Source of the DNA: Ignavibacteriales bacterium UBA6490
GTDB taxonomy: Bacteria; Bacteroidota; Ignavibacteria; Ignavibacteriales; Ignavibacteriaceae
Reading direction: 5' to 3'
Length of the DNA stretch: 27,986 bases
Assembly: GCA_002435365.1 (NCBI GenBank)
Contig: DJMM01000100.1
Coordinates: 15,466 to 43,451 of the forward strand
In this document: one piece after another, positions 8,275-16,229 of the stretch
How positions within the stretch are numbered: the first letter of the stretch is position 1
How the letters are laid out: each line of letters begins with the position of its first letter
The notes under the pieces: generated by a model
The model's input: only the letters and a program-made list of their open reading frames with translations
Database searches by the model: none
Told to the model about the DNA's origin: nothing
Translations under genes and position numbers: made by a program

Positions 8275-8599
8275 GTGAATAATAAGAAAATATTCTCGGT
8301 AATCGCAGGCACAATGATTCTTTCAGCCCCACATGCATCACTGCAGATCAATCCGGGGGGTAATATGATATGTTCGCACTGATCCGGAAATGGAAATACG
8401 ATTTTATCAATGCCCTTGTTACCGATGAATCACAGGGCAAATCAAAGACGGTGACGATTTTTTCTGCGGTGGTGCCTCCATGAATGCAAATGGCGCTGAA
8501 AATAATCCTGCATTTATGCTGTACGAATTCCGCAGCGGTTAATAAGCAAATTGTACTGTTTCCAATCTTGGATGCAGGTGTGTTAAAGATTTAAAATAA
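8275..8599 (+). pseudogene. Decayed formylglycine-generating-enzyme-like (SUMF1) gene
   Basis: A GTG at 8275 with a GGAGAA site opens a signal-peptide-like start (NNKKIFSVIAGTMILSA) that stops at 8380-8382. A different frame then reads DDFFCGGASMNANGAEN, followed by AFMLYEF, a double TAA (8540-8545) and, still in the same frame, NLGCRCVKDLK before TAA at 8597-8599. The order GG-S-MNANGAEN, then A-F, then a terminal xGxRCVKD, matches the C-terminal end of SUMF1/FGE-type proteins (RGGSW...RAAFR...GFRC). About 108 codons remain of a family usually near 250 or more, so there is a large internal deletion, at least one frameshift and stops. The family call comes from recognising the C-terminal pattern and is inferential. 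Confidence 0.65.
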
Positions 8600-8614
8600 T
8601 TGAAGGAGTGAGAC

Positions 8615-9214
8615 ATGAAACTGTTAAGTTTAATTGGTTTATCGTTTATCCTGCTATTAATTTTCTCCAATACCTCCTATGCTCATTGTGATGGAGAGGA
8701 TGGCCCGGTGGTAACCTCTGCAAGGAAGGCACTGGATGAAAAAAATGTTAACCTGGTACTTATCTGGGTGCAGAAAAAGGATGAAGTGGAGATAAGGGAT
8801 GCTTATAATAAAGCATTATCTGTAAGATATTTGAATCCTGCTGCAAAAGAACTCGCTGATAAATATTTTTTTGAAACCGTTGTAAGAATACACCGGATGG
8901 GAGAAGGCGCTCCGTTTACCGGTGTTAAGCCTGCCGGATTTAATAATGATATTTCTGTACTGACAGCAGATAAGACTTTGGAAACAAATTCACCTGAAGA
9001 ACTTTACGCTCTTCTTACACGGAAAATAGAATCAGGATTGCATGAGAAATTTGAAGAAGTTAAAGCATTGCAGAATTATGATAAGAATGATGTCGATGCC
9101 GGAAGACGTTTTATCTCTGCATACGTAAACTTTCTGCACTATGCTGAAGGCATATATAAAACTGCTGCTGTAACAGAAATTTCCCATGAACATGCAGAAA
9201 AACATGCAGAGTAA
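8615..9214 (+). CDS. DUF6448-type exported protein of unknown function
   Basis: The protein of 199 residues has a clear signal peptide (about 1-23, ending SYA) followed by a mature N-terminus starting HCDGEDGPV. The segment ARKALDEKNVNLVLIWVQKK and the segment RIHRMGEGAPFTGVKPAG are hallmarks I associate with DUF6448 proteins. His and Asp/Glu residues at the mature N-terminus and a His-rich tail (SHEHAEKHAE) suggest metal binding, which is inference. An excellent ribosome site GAAGGAG precedes the ATG. It is intact although both neighbours, the SUMF1-like and SCO-like genes, are decayed, and it may have been the middle gene of a three-gene unit. Confidence 0.8.
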   Translation: MKLLSLIGLSFILLLIFSNTSYAHCDGEDGPVVTSARKALDEKNVNLVLIWVQKKDEVEIRDAYNKALSVRYLNPAAKELADKYFFETVVRIHRMGEGAPFTGVKPAGFNNDISVLTADKTLETNSPEELYALLTRKIESGLHEKFEEVKALQNYDKNDVDAGRRFISAYVNFLHYAEGIYKTAAVTEISHEHAEKHAE

Positions 9215-9223
9215 ATAGCCGAA

Positions 9224-9610
9224 ATGAAAAAGTCAGTAATGAGTGTAATCTTTATAAAAACCTCTCTTTTACTGAAAATGTTATTTACCGGTTGCAACAG
9301 TGCTTGCCCCATACTGGTGCAGGATATGAAAAGAATTGAAGCAGCGCTGCCGGCAAATCAGCTGAAGAACTTTGCGGAAAGAATTCAATTTGATAAAAAC
9401 TGGTGGACACTGCTTACAACAGGATAAGAGAAAGTTATGGAACCGGCAGCAGCAGCGAAGGAAGTTAAAAAGGAAACAGACTGTCGGTTATCGCATTTAA
9501 ATATTATTAACATCCTAAGCCATCAGTGTGAAATTGCATATCAGCAAAAAGGACTGGACCGGGAGGTTACAACAGCAGCAAATTTTCAAACAAACCCAAA
9601 GGAGATGTGA
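9224..9610 (+). pseudogene. Decayed SCO/SenC copper chaperone gene
   Basis: The first open part (9224-9427, 67 codons) contains FTGCNSACPILVQDMKRIE with Cys24 and Cys28, the C-x3-C-P copper site of SCO proteins. It continues to FDKNWWTLLTTG and hits TAA at 9425-9427. Without changing frame, the sequence then reads EKVMEPAAAAKEVKKETD, SHLNIINIL and EIAYQQKGLDREVTTA down to TGA at 9608-9610, which is clearly the SCO C-terminal half. The strand that normally carries the VSxDPxRDTP motif, between the CP motif and the DKNW segment, is missing. So there are an in-frame nonsense codon and an internal deletion, and the copper-ligand motif (S/T)HSN has become SHLN. The fragment is unlikely to work. 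Confidence 0.85.
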
Positions 9611-10365
9611 TGTTTAAGAATGAAGTGGAATCAGAAATAAAAGATCTGGAAAACCTGACGCTTTCCCAGGTAGTCAGTAAAAATTATAAAACAGCAGCCG
9701 TATTCGAGAAATATAATCTTGATTTCTGCTGCAAGGGGAAGAGAAATATTGCTGATGCCTGTAAAGAGGCGGGGATCAGTAAAGAGGATGTGATGAACGA
9801 TCTGAATAATGTTTTTACGGAAAATGCAGTTCGGGATTTTGCACCGGATGAATTGAAACTAAATTTTCTGGTGGATCATATACTTAATACTCATCATACT
9901 TATATAAGAAATATGCTTCCGGTAATAAATGCGCGTATGGATAAAGTATCTTCGAAGCATGGCCAGAATCATCCTGAACTAAAAGAGGTTGCGAGGATTT
10001 TCTCGGTGTTGCAGAAAGATCTCCGTCAGCATATGATAAAAGAGGAGGAGATCCTTTTTCCCTATCTGAAAAAATTAGCCATGATTAAAGAAAATAAAAG
10101 CAAGTATGAATCTCCTTATTTCGGTTCGGTAAGGAATCCGATTGCGATGATGGAAGCCGAGCACCGCAGTGCCGGAGACGATTTTCATGCCATCAGGGAG
10201 GTTACAAACAACTTCAAGCTTCCGGAAGATGCGTGCAACGGCTTCCGGATATTGTATCTGGAGCTGCAGGAATTTGAGGAGGATTTGCATAAACATATCC
10301 ACCTGGAAAACAATATTTTATTTCCAAAATCTGTTCAGATGGAAGAAGAATTTGCCCTATCCTGA
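9610..10365 (+). CDS. ric: Ric/ScdA-type di-iron protein (iron-sulfur cluster repair)
   Basis: This cytoplasmic protein of the YtfE/ScdA/Ric family repairs iron-sulfur clusters damaged by NO or oxidants. The 251 residues begin with the ScdA N-terminal domain (about 15-65, motif FEKYNLDFCCKGK with Cys40-Cys41). A hemerythrin-like four-helix bundle follows, with iron ligands in LVDHILNTHH, RQHMIKEEEILFP, MEAEHRSAG and HKHIHLENNILFP. The ATG at 9610 has a GGAG site five bases upstream and overlaps the stop of the SCO remnant. The in-frame GTG at 9607 is less likely. Its place between nos and nrf genes fits defence against NO made during nitrite reduction. Confidence 0.93.
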   Translation: MFKNEVESEIKDLENLTLSQVVSKNYKTAAVFEKYNLDFCCKGKRNIADACKEAGISKEDVMNDLNNVFTENAVRDFAPDELKLNFLVDHILNTHHTYIRNMLPVINARMDKVSSKHGQNHPELKEVARIFSVLQKDLRQHMIKEEEILFPYLKKLAMIKENKSKYESPYFGSVRNPIAMMEAEHRSAGDDFHAIREVTNNFKLPEDACNGFRILYLELQEFEEDLHKHIHLENNILFPKSVQMEEEFALS

Positions 10366-10501
10366 AAATTTTATATCCAGGTAACCTGATAATTTTGCTT
10401 TTTAAAGAAATCTCGTTTTTATTTGTAATGCAAAAAATATTTCGAAAGGCGACTTCATTAAAACGGATGTCGGCTCTAATAAATAATTTTGCAGGCATGC
10501 T

Positions 10502-10744
10502 ATGAAAAGGAACAAAAATCTTGAAATACTGTCGCATCATCATCATGGTTTAAAGCTGACCAATGGTATAAAAAAAGGGACGCCCGGGTATAAAAAACTT
10601 CCAAACGATATTCCAGGTAAGGAAATTCATTCGATCAGTAAGTTTAATACTTGTATCGGCACACACTTCGAAGATGAGGAGCAAATTCATTTCTCTTCTT
10701 CCTTTACCGGCATAATAAATTATTCAGGGAAAGTATGCCAGTAA
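10502..10744 (+). pseudogene. Remnant of a short hemerythrin-domain protein
   Basis: The 80-codon frame starts like known hemerythrin-domain proteins (RNKNLEILSHHHHGLKL, then IKKGTPGYKKLP, then THFEDEEQIHF). In the family these would read LSxEHHxxL and HFxxEExxLFP. After that point the sequence loses similarity and ends quickly, so only one of the two helix pairs that hold the di-iron site remains. It may be a frameshifted or 3'-truncated gene, or less likely a short expressed peptide. It lies 136 bases after ric and 37 bases before nrfH. Confidence 0.55.
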
Positions 10745-10781
10745 TGATACTACAAAAATATTTTAATAATCGGCAAGGATT

Positions 10782-11390
10782 ATGAAATTAAACAAAATGA
10801 TAACAGCACTCCTTCCGCCTCCCAACTGGAGAATACCGGTAATAATATTATCTGCTGTTCTGCTTGGACTGGTAGTGCTTGTTTTGCATATAGCAAATGC
10901 CACCTCGTATTTATCAGATAATCCGCGCGCCTGCATCAATTGTCATGTAATGACTGCAGAATATGCCTCGTGGGAAAAAAGCAGTCATGCCAGGGTAGCA
11001 ACCTGCAACGACTGCCACGTACCGCAGGATAATTTTTTCCGCACCTACGCTTTTAAGGCCAGTGACGGTCTCAGGCACGCCACGATGTTTACCTTTAAAC
11101 TGGAACCGCAGGTTATCAAAATAAAAGAAGCAGGCATGAATGTGGTTCAGGAGAACTGCATAAGATGCCATCAGAGTCTTGTTCACAGATCATGGCTGGT
11201 AAGAAATGTCAGTCTTGCTATGAAGGAAAATGAAGATGGAAAATTCTGCTGGGACTGCCACAGGGAAACACCGCACGGCAGGGTAAAAAGTCTTTCAGCA
11301 TATCCGGGAGCTCGGGTTCCGGTGCCGTCCCCGGTTCTTCCGGGATGGCTCGAAAAAAGTATTTCGCCAAACAAAAACTCCAGAAAATAA
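10782..11390 (+). CDS. nrfH: NrfH tetraheme quinol dehydrogenase
   Basis: NrfH is the membrane-anchored cytochrome that oxidises menaquinol and passes electrons to NrfA. One N-terminal anchor helix (about residues 18-39) is followed by four CxxCH sites: CINCH (51-55), CNDCH (75-79), CIRCH (126-130) and CWDCH (156-160). The first is followed by VM, and a methionine two residues after the heme histidine is the unusual NrfH heme-1 ligand. At 202 residues it is slightly longer than many homologues, owing to a Pro-rich C-terminal tail. A short inverted repeat TAATC/GATTA straddles its start but does not match the 22-bp nos motif. nrfA follows after 15 bases. Confidence 0.95.
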   Translation: MKLNKMITALLPPPNWRIPVIILSAVLLGLVVLVLHIANATSYLSDNPRACINCHVMTAEYASWEKSSHARVATCNDCHVPQDNFFRTYAFKASDGLRHATMFTFKLEPQVIKIKEAGMNVVQENCIRCHQSLVHRSWLVRNVSLAMKENEDGKFCWDCHRETPHGRVKSLSAYPGARVPVPSPVLPGWLEKSISPNKNSRK

Positions 11391-11405
11391 TTTAGGATTT
11401 AAATC

Positions 11406-12878
11406 ATGAGAAAAATTAAAGACATTGTTTCGGAGAAACCCTGGGTAGGATGGGTTTTGTTTTTTGCAACCCTTATTATGGTATTTGTAATCGGCCTCTT
11501 CGGCGCTTCGATTATTGAACGGAGAAGCGAAGCAGTTATGACTTTACAGTTTGTAAAGCCGATAGCCCAGTATGAGCCCCGGAATGAAATTTGGGGCGAA
11601 AGTTTTCCTCGCCAGTATGAAACTTATAAAGCTACATCCGATACCAGCTTCCTCAGTAAATACGGGGGTTCAGCTACGATTGATATGCTGGAGCGGCGCC
11701 CCGACCTTGTAATCCTGTGGGCAGGTTATGCGTTTGCTAAAGGTTATAACCAGGGACGCGGGCATTACCATGCCGTGGAGGATGTTAGAAATTCCTTGAG
11801 AACAGGTACACCGCAGCCTGCAACCTGCTGGACATGCAAAAGTCCTGATGTACCCAGGATGATGAATAAAATAGGGGCAGCTGATTTCTATAAAAAAACC
11901 TGGGAAGAAATGGGTCCGGAAATAACAAATAATATTGGATGTGCCGACTGCCATGATCCGCAGAATATGAATCTTATTATTACCCGCCCCGCCCTTGTTG
12001 AAGCATTTCAGAGGCAGGGGAAAAATATCAAAGACGCTACACATCAGCAGATGCGCTCACTGGTATGCGCACAGTGCCACGTGGAATATTATTTCAAGGG
12101 TAAGAAAGAAAAATACCTTACATTTCCGTGGGACGACGGCATTACAGCTGAGGAGATGGAAGCATATTATGACAGTGTTGAACACGTCGATTTTGTTCAT
12201 TACCTAAGCAGAACACCTATCCTTAAAGCACAGCATCCCGATTGGGAAATGTCGCAGTTCGGTATTCATGCTGAAAGAGGAGTAAGCTGTGCTGACTGCC
12301 ATATGCCATACAGATCTGAGGGCGGAGTGAAATTCACAAATCATAAAATCCAGTCCCCGCTGGCAGATATTTCCTCTTCCTGTATGGTATGCCACCGTGA
12401 AAGCGAAGAAACCTTGCGTAAAAATGTCTATGATAGACAGGATAAAATCGGGGAACTGCAGCAGACTGCAGAACATATTCTGGTTAAGGCTCATATAGAG
12501 GCAAAAGCTGCATGGGATAACGGTGCAACTGAGGAACAGATGAAATCTGTGCTTACATTGATAAGGCATGCACAGTGGAGATGGGATTATGTAGCTGCGA
12601 GCCATGGCGCAAGCTTTCATGCACCTATTGAATCTGCACGTCTGCTCGGATCTGCAATCCAGAAAGCTGAAGAAGCAAGAACACTGCTGGCAGCAATTCT
12701 TACAGCACATGGTGTTAAGCTGCCGCTTGATTATCCGGACCTGTCTTCTAAAGAAAAAGCTCAGAAATATATCGGATTCGATCCGGTTGAATTCAGCAAA
12801 ATGAAGGAAAACTGGAAAGAGCAGGAAATACCCAAATGGGATAAACAAGCAGACGAGCGTCAAAAAAACATGAATTAA
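11406..12878 (+). CDS. nrfA: NrfA pentaheme cytochrome c nitrite reductase
   Basis: NrfA reduces nitrite to ammonium with six electrons on the periplasmic face. The 490-residue protein carries the diagnostic active-site heme motif CWTCK (141-145) and four CxxCH sites: CADCH (179-183), CAQCH (221-225), CADCH (295-299) and CMVCH (326-330). The active-site tyrosine (CHVEYYF) and the calcium-site motif KAQHPD (274-279) are present. The N-terminus has a hydrophobic segment (14-32), a signal or anchor. Together with nrfH it forms a complete DNRA enzyme, and the porin gene follows 20 bases later. Confidence 0.97.
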   Translation: MRKIKDIVSEKPWVGWVLFFATLIMVFVIGLFGASIIERRSEAVMTLQFVKPIAQYEPRNEIWGESFPRQYETYKATSDTSFLSKYGGSATIDMLERRPDLVILWAGYAFAKGYNQGRGHYHAVEDVRNSLRTGTPQPATCWTCKSPDVPRMMNKIGAADFYKKTWEEMGPEITNNIGCADCHDPQNMNLIITRPALVEAFQRQGKNIKDATHQQMRSLVCAQCHVEYYFKGKKEKYLTFPWDDGITAEEMEAYYDSVEHVDFVHYLSRTPILKAQHPDWEMSQFGIHAERGVSCADCHMPYRSEGGVKFTNHKIQSPLADISSSCMVCHRESEETLRKNVYDRQDKIGELQQTAEHILVKAHIEAKAAWDNGATEEQMKSVLTLIRHAQWRWDYVAASHGASFHAPIESARLLGSAIQKAEEARTLLAAILTAHGVKLPLDYPDLSSKEKAQKYIGFDPVEFSKMKENWKEQEIPKWDKQADERQKNMN

Positions 12879-12898
12879 TCTTTAACACGGGAGCTGAA

Positions 12899-14149
12899 AT
12901 GAAATTAGCCGGAAGTTTAATAATTGCAATCATATTCCTGTCAGTTTTAACATCTGCACAGGAAGAGGACTGGAAAATTACCGGGCACCTGCAGCTGAGA
13001 AGCGAACTGGACGGAAGGGATTTTTCCAACGCCACACACCCTTTAACTTTTGCATCCCTGAGAACAAGACTTGGTCTTCAAAAGAGTTTCGGAAGACTGG
13101 GTTTCTTTGTACAAGCACAGGATTCAAGAGTGTTCGGGGAGGAAAATAACACTCTTGTAAACCATAGCAATCTTGATCTTCACCAGGGCTATGTTGTACT
13201 TTCGGATATTTTTGAATCGCCATTTTCGCTGCAGGCAGGAAGATTTGAAATGGTTTATGGAACGGAAAGGTTTTTCGGTGCGGTGGGGTGGCATTATGTG
13301 GGCAGGTCTTGGGATGGCGCCCGGTTAAGAATAAAATCAAGTTTCAATCTTGACCTGTTTGCTCTAACATATACAGAGTCCCAAAGTTATGTGGGCAATG
13401 CCGTTGCAGGGATCTATCCCTCACCCTCAGAAAATGTACCCAGCAGCAGCGTTTATGGATTCTGGTCTTCCATTTTTATTGACGAAATGAACCAGCTGGA
13501 TCCGTTTTTCTATTATGATGTTTTCAGGTTAAAACCTGACGGCATTAACCTTGCGGTTTCAAGGTATACCGCCGGGCTGAATTATTTTTTAAGACACGGT
13601 CCCCTTGCTTTAACATTCGAAGGCGCGTACCAGTTCGGAAAATTGTCAACAACCGATATTAGTGCTTATTTGTTGTCGCTGCAGGTTATGTACAGCCAGA
13701 ATAACTGGAAAGCAGCGGCCGGTGCAGATATTCTGTCAGGAAATAATACGGATGGAAAGGATTATAATTCTTTTCATCCTGCATACGGCACCAATCATAA
13801 ATTTTACGGGTACATGGATTATTTTATTAATATTCCGGCCAATACAAAATTTCTCGGTTTACATGATTTTTATATTTCAGCCGGATACAATCCATCCGGC
13901 TCAAAATTTTCAGGCAGCCTGGTTCTGCATCATTTTGCTTCCAACAAAAAGCTTGTTGAGGAAACTTCTTTCGGACAGGAGATCGATCTTACCGTTTCCT
14001 ACAGTTTTATAAAAGGAACAACCCTTTCATGGGGAGGAAGCCTGTTTCTGCCTGGTGAAATAATGAAAACCTTTTACAGGACAACCCGCGGCGAGAGGGA
14101 TGATCCGGCATTCTGGAGTTACCTGATGATAAGTACAGCCATTGAGTAG
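12899..14149 (+). CDS. Outer-membrane porin, alginate-export family type
   Basis: The protein of 416 residues has a signal peptide (about 1-20, ending TSAQ) and alternating hydrophobic/aromatic beta-strands throughout. The early region (WKITGHLQLRSELDGRD, then RTRLGLQKSF, FFVQAQDSR and LDLHQGYVVL) and the strand FSLQAGRFEMVYG resemble the alginate-export (AlgE-like) barrel family common in this phylum. A true role in alginate is doubtful. Immediate linkage to nrfHA suggests an anion channel, possibly for nitrite or nitrate entry, which is inference. A hairpin follows at 14232-14256. Confidence 0.75.
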   Translation: MKLAGSLIIAIIFLSVLTSAQEEDWKITGHLQLRSELDGRDFSNATHPLTFASLRTRLGLQKSFGRLGFFVQAQDSRVFGEENNTLVNHSNLDLHQGYVVLSDIFESPFSLQAGRFEMVYGTERFFGAVGWHYVGRSWDGARLRIKSSFNLDLFALTYTESQSYVGNAVAGIYPSPSENVPSSSVYGFWSSIFIDEMNQLDPFFYYDVFRLKPDGINLAVSRYTAGLNYFLRHGPLALTFEGAYQFGKLSTTDISAYLLSLQVMYSQNNWKAAAGADILSGNNTDGKDYNSFHPAYGTNHKFYGYMDYFINIPANTKFLGLHDFYISAGYNPSGSKFSGSLVLHHFASNKKLVEETSFGQEIDLTVSYSFIKGTTLSWGGSLFLPGEIMKTFYRTTRGERDDPAFWSYLMISTAIE

Positions 14150-14230
14150 TTTGTGGATTATGGGATAGTCTTAATTACAATTCTCTTGCGGCTGATTTTA
14201 GTGTCTTATAATTTTTATTGCTGAAGTAAC

Positions 14231-14257
14231 GCCCTTCTCTCCTCGAAAGAGAAGGGT
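14231..14257. terminator. Hairpin between convergent genes
   Basis: A perfect 9-bp stem, CCCTTCTCT (14232-14240) pairing with AGAGAAGGG (14248-14256), has a 7-base loop and can extend by one G-T pair. It lies about 80 bases after the porin stop and 63 before the end of the convergent hydrolase gene. Neither strand has a proper T-run after it, so it is a weak intrinsic terminator at best. It could also be a small dispersed repeat. Confidence 0.45.
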
Positions 14258-14319
14258 GTGGATAACTCATCTTTTCTGAACCACCGCCAGGTTTTAATTA
14301 GCTTGTGGCATAAATAATT

Positions 14320-15789
14320 TTATTTTTCTTCCAGCAGGATTTGCAGAGAGTGTTGTCCGTTAATATTATCAGGATTAATTTCTAAAGATTTTTTGTAATA
14401 TTTTACGGCAAGTTCTTTATTTCCCTTTACCATATATCCTTCACCAAGCGAGTCATAAACATTCCATGAGCCTGGGAAAAACTCAACATTCAGTTTGAAT
14501 ATTTCAACTGCAGCATCTGTATTTCCCTGCTGAAGGCTGCGGTATCCCGCCATGTTTATATCAGCCTCAACTAATTCATAATTGCCGGAAGACGCTGCTT
14601 CTTTACCGAAAGCAGTAAGACCTGCCGTTCCGTTTTCCGCGATGTACTTTTCAAGCTCAACAGCAAGGGATGGTTTTGGTTCAACCGGTTCATCGCCTTC
14701 AAAAACGGAGGCAATATTCTCCGCAATTCTGGCGCTGCGCGTATAGTTAGTATTTGATAAAACGATTATCGTTCTCTCATCGGCCAGGTTTACAAGGTTA
14801 AATACCGATATCCCGGGCATACCCCCTTCATGTGAAACAATTTTTTCCCCGTTTTTATTTTTTGAAATAAACCACCCGTAACCATAACCCTCCTGCTCTG
14901 AATTGTCAGCAGCGGGAGTAAATATCTCATTCATAGTTGCCTGTTGAAGAAAGTTTCCGGTAGTGAGGGCACGGTCCATATTAAATAAATCCTCTGCACA
15001 GGAAGCAGTTGAAACATCTCCCCTGATGCTGTCCAGGTAATTAATCCAGCTTAAGGCTTCGACTGTTTCAGGGCGCACCATAAGTGGATTCAGAATTGAA
15101 ACCCTGATAAAAGGAAACGCAAAATCATCAATCTCATATTCCTTATCTCTGGTAAATATTAGAGTTCTCTGCATATTCAGGGGTGCAAATATTTCCCTGT
15201 TCATGTATTCCTCATAACTCAGACCGGTTACCTTTTCGATTACCGAAGCCGCAAAGGCAAATCCTGTGTTGCTGTAGCGGAATTGGGTTCCTGGTTCAAA
15301 CTGAAGTGAGGGTTTAACGGCTGCCATCATTTCTATTACATCATTATTGCCGGCAACTTTTCTTCTGTCCCACTTTTCAATAAACAATTGTCCATATTCC
15401 GGAATACCGCTGGTATTGCTTATCAGATGACGGATAGTAACATTTTCATACGGCAGTTCAGGGAAAAATTTTGTAAGCCCGTCATCCAGACTGATTTTTC
15501 CCGATTCAACAAGTTTAAGAATACCAAGTGATGTGATTGTTTTAGAAACGGATGCCAGCATAAAAACGCTGTTCGGCTTCATTGCCTCCATGGCGTCGAA
15601 ATCGGAATGTCCATAAGCCTTGTTAAACAGGATGTCGTTTTTTTCAGCGATCAGAACAACCCCGTTCAGCTGTCCGACTTCGAAGTATTTGTCGAGCAGT
15701 TTTGAAACTGTACCGGTATAATTGTTTTGGGCAGTCAACGGAAAGCCGGTAACGAGATAAATAAGGATTGTAATTACTAAACTCTTCAT
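14320..15789 (-). CDS. Serine beta-lactamase-like hydrolase with TPR tail
   Basis: This is an exported serine hydrolase of the class C beta-lactamase/esterase family. The 489 residues have a signal peptide (about 1-20), the nucleophile motif S80-V-S-K83, the Y172-S-N174 triad motif and H321-E-G near the third motif position. A C-terminal extension (about 420-489) carries TPR-like repeats (SWNVYDSLGEGYMVKGNKE, then YYKKSLEINPDN). Such proteins are usually peptidases or esterases acting on D-amino-acid peptides or small esters, and the substrate cannot be told. It is a single gene on the minus strand between the nrf and barrel-protein loci, with a possible promoter near 15857-15867. Confidence 0.88.
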   Translation of the reverse strand: MKSLVITILIYLVTGFPLTAQNNYTGTVSKLLDKYFEVGQLNGVVLIAEKNDILFNKAYGHSDFDAMEAMKPNSVFMLASVSKTITSLGILKLVESGKISLDDGLTKFFPELPYENVTIRHLISNTSGIPEYGQLFIEKWDRRKVAGNNDVIEMMAAVKPSLQFEPGTQFRYSNTGFAFAASVIEKVTGLSYEEYMNREIFAPLNMQRTLIFTRDKEYEIDDFAFPFIRVSILNPLMVRPETVEALSWINYLDSIRGDVSTASCAEDLFNMDRALTTGNFLQQATMNEIFTPAADNSEQEGYGYGWFISKNKNGEKIVSHEGGMPGISVFNLVNLADERTIIVLSNTNYTRSARIAENIASVFEGDEPVEPKPSLAVELEKYIAENGTAGLTAFGKEAASSGNYELVEADINMAGYRSLQQGNTDAAVEIFKLNVEFFPGSWNVYDSLGEGYMVKGNKELAVKYYKKSLEINPDNINGQHSLQILLEEK

Positions 15790-15856
15790 TGGAATTCTTA
15801 AGATTGTTGGAAACTTAGTTGATTCATATTCTTTAAACTTATTTTTTATGCATCAG

Positions 15857-15867
15857 TATACAAATTA
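15857..15867 (-). promoter_or_regulatory. Possible promoter element of the serine hydrolase gene
   Basis: On the minus strand this reads TAATTTGTATA, and an identical 11-mer occurs at 25843-25853 before rlmN. It resembles the Bacteroidota -7 element (TAnnTTTG) with one base fewer. It lies about 68 bases upstream of the hydrolase start. The support is only the repetition before two same-strand genes and the resemblance. Confidence 0.3.
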
Positions 15868-16229
15868 AATTGGTTGCGCGGTTATTTTTAGGGATGATGC
15901 CTTTTAAAAGGAAATTTTATGGCTCAGCATTTAACTATTAAGTCTGTTCCGGTTTATTTCCCGCTAATCTCTCCCTTATCTCCTCCAATCTTAACAAAAA
16001 ACAGTGCATAGAAGGCAGATGCACGCATTTAAACCGCGGGTAAAGCAGTTTCAGATTATTTTTAACATATTTTCTTCTTAAAACAGGCATATCATTTGAT
16101 TTTTGCCCTTATTTCGACTGAAAGATGGATTCTATGCAATTCATTGGAGAAGTTTGTAACTTTATACGGTACTTTTTAGAATATTCAATATGAATTGTTT
16201 AATCCACTGAATAATCAAAAGGTGTTTTT
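15868..16229. other. Gene-poor divergent spacer
   Basis: No convincing gene is visible between the divergent hydrolase and barrel-protein genes. A 30-codon frame at about 15919-16011 has a GGAAA site but no recognisable sequence. A 6-bp stem GTGCAT/ATGCAC (16004-16009 and 16019-16024) with a 9-base loop is present and lacks a T-run. The ribosome site for the gene at 16230 is AAAGGTG. Confidence 0.5.

Noticed and set aside
10374..10387. Short palindrome CAGGTAACCTG after ric
   Set aside because: It has only 5-bp arms, no T-run and no second copy, so it is likely chance.
10767..10782. Inverted repeat TAATC/GATTA before nrfH as a fifth Rrf2 site
   Set aside because: The arms are too short and the overall spacing (16 bases in all) does not match the 8-6-8 motif of the other four sites.
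12204..12863. Long antisense frame (219 codons) within nrfA
   Set aside because: It is fully inside nrfA, rich in Cys/Phe/Ser as expected from reading heme-protein codons backwards, and has no recognisable domain.
15919..16011. Small 30-codon frame with a GGAAA site in the 15.8-16.2 kb spacer
   Set aside because: There is no recognisable sequence, signal or conservation evidence, so it is kept only as a note.
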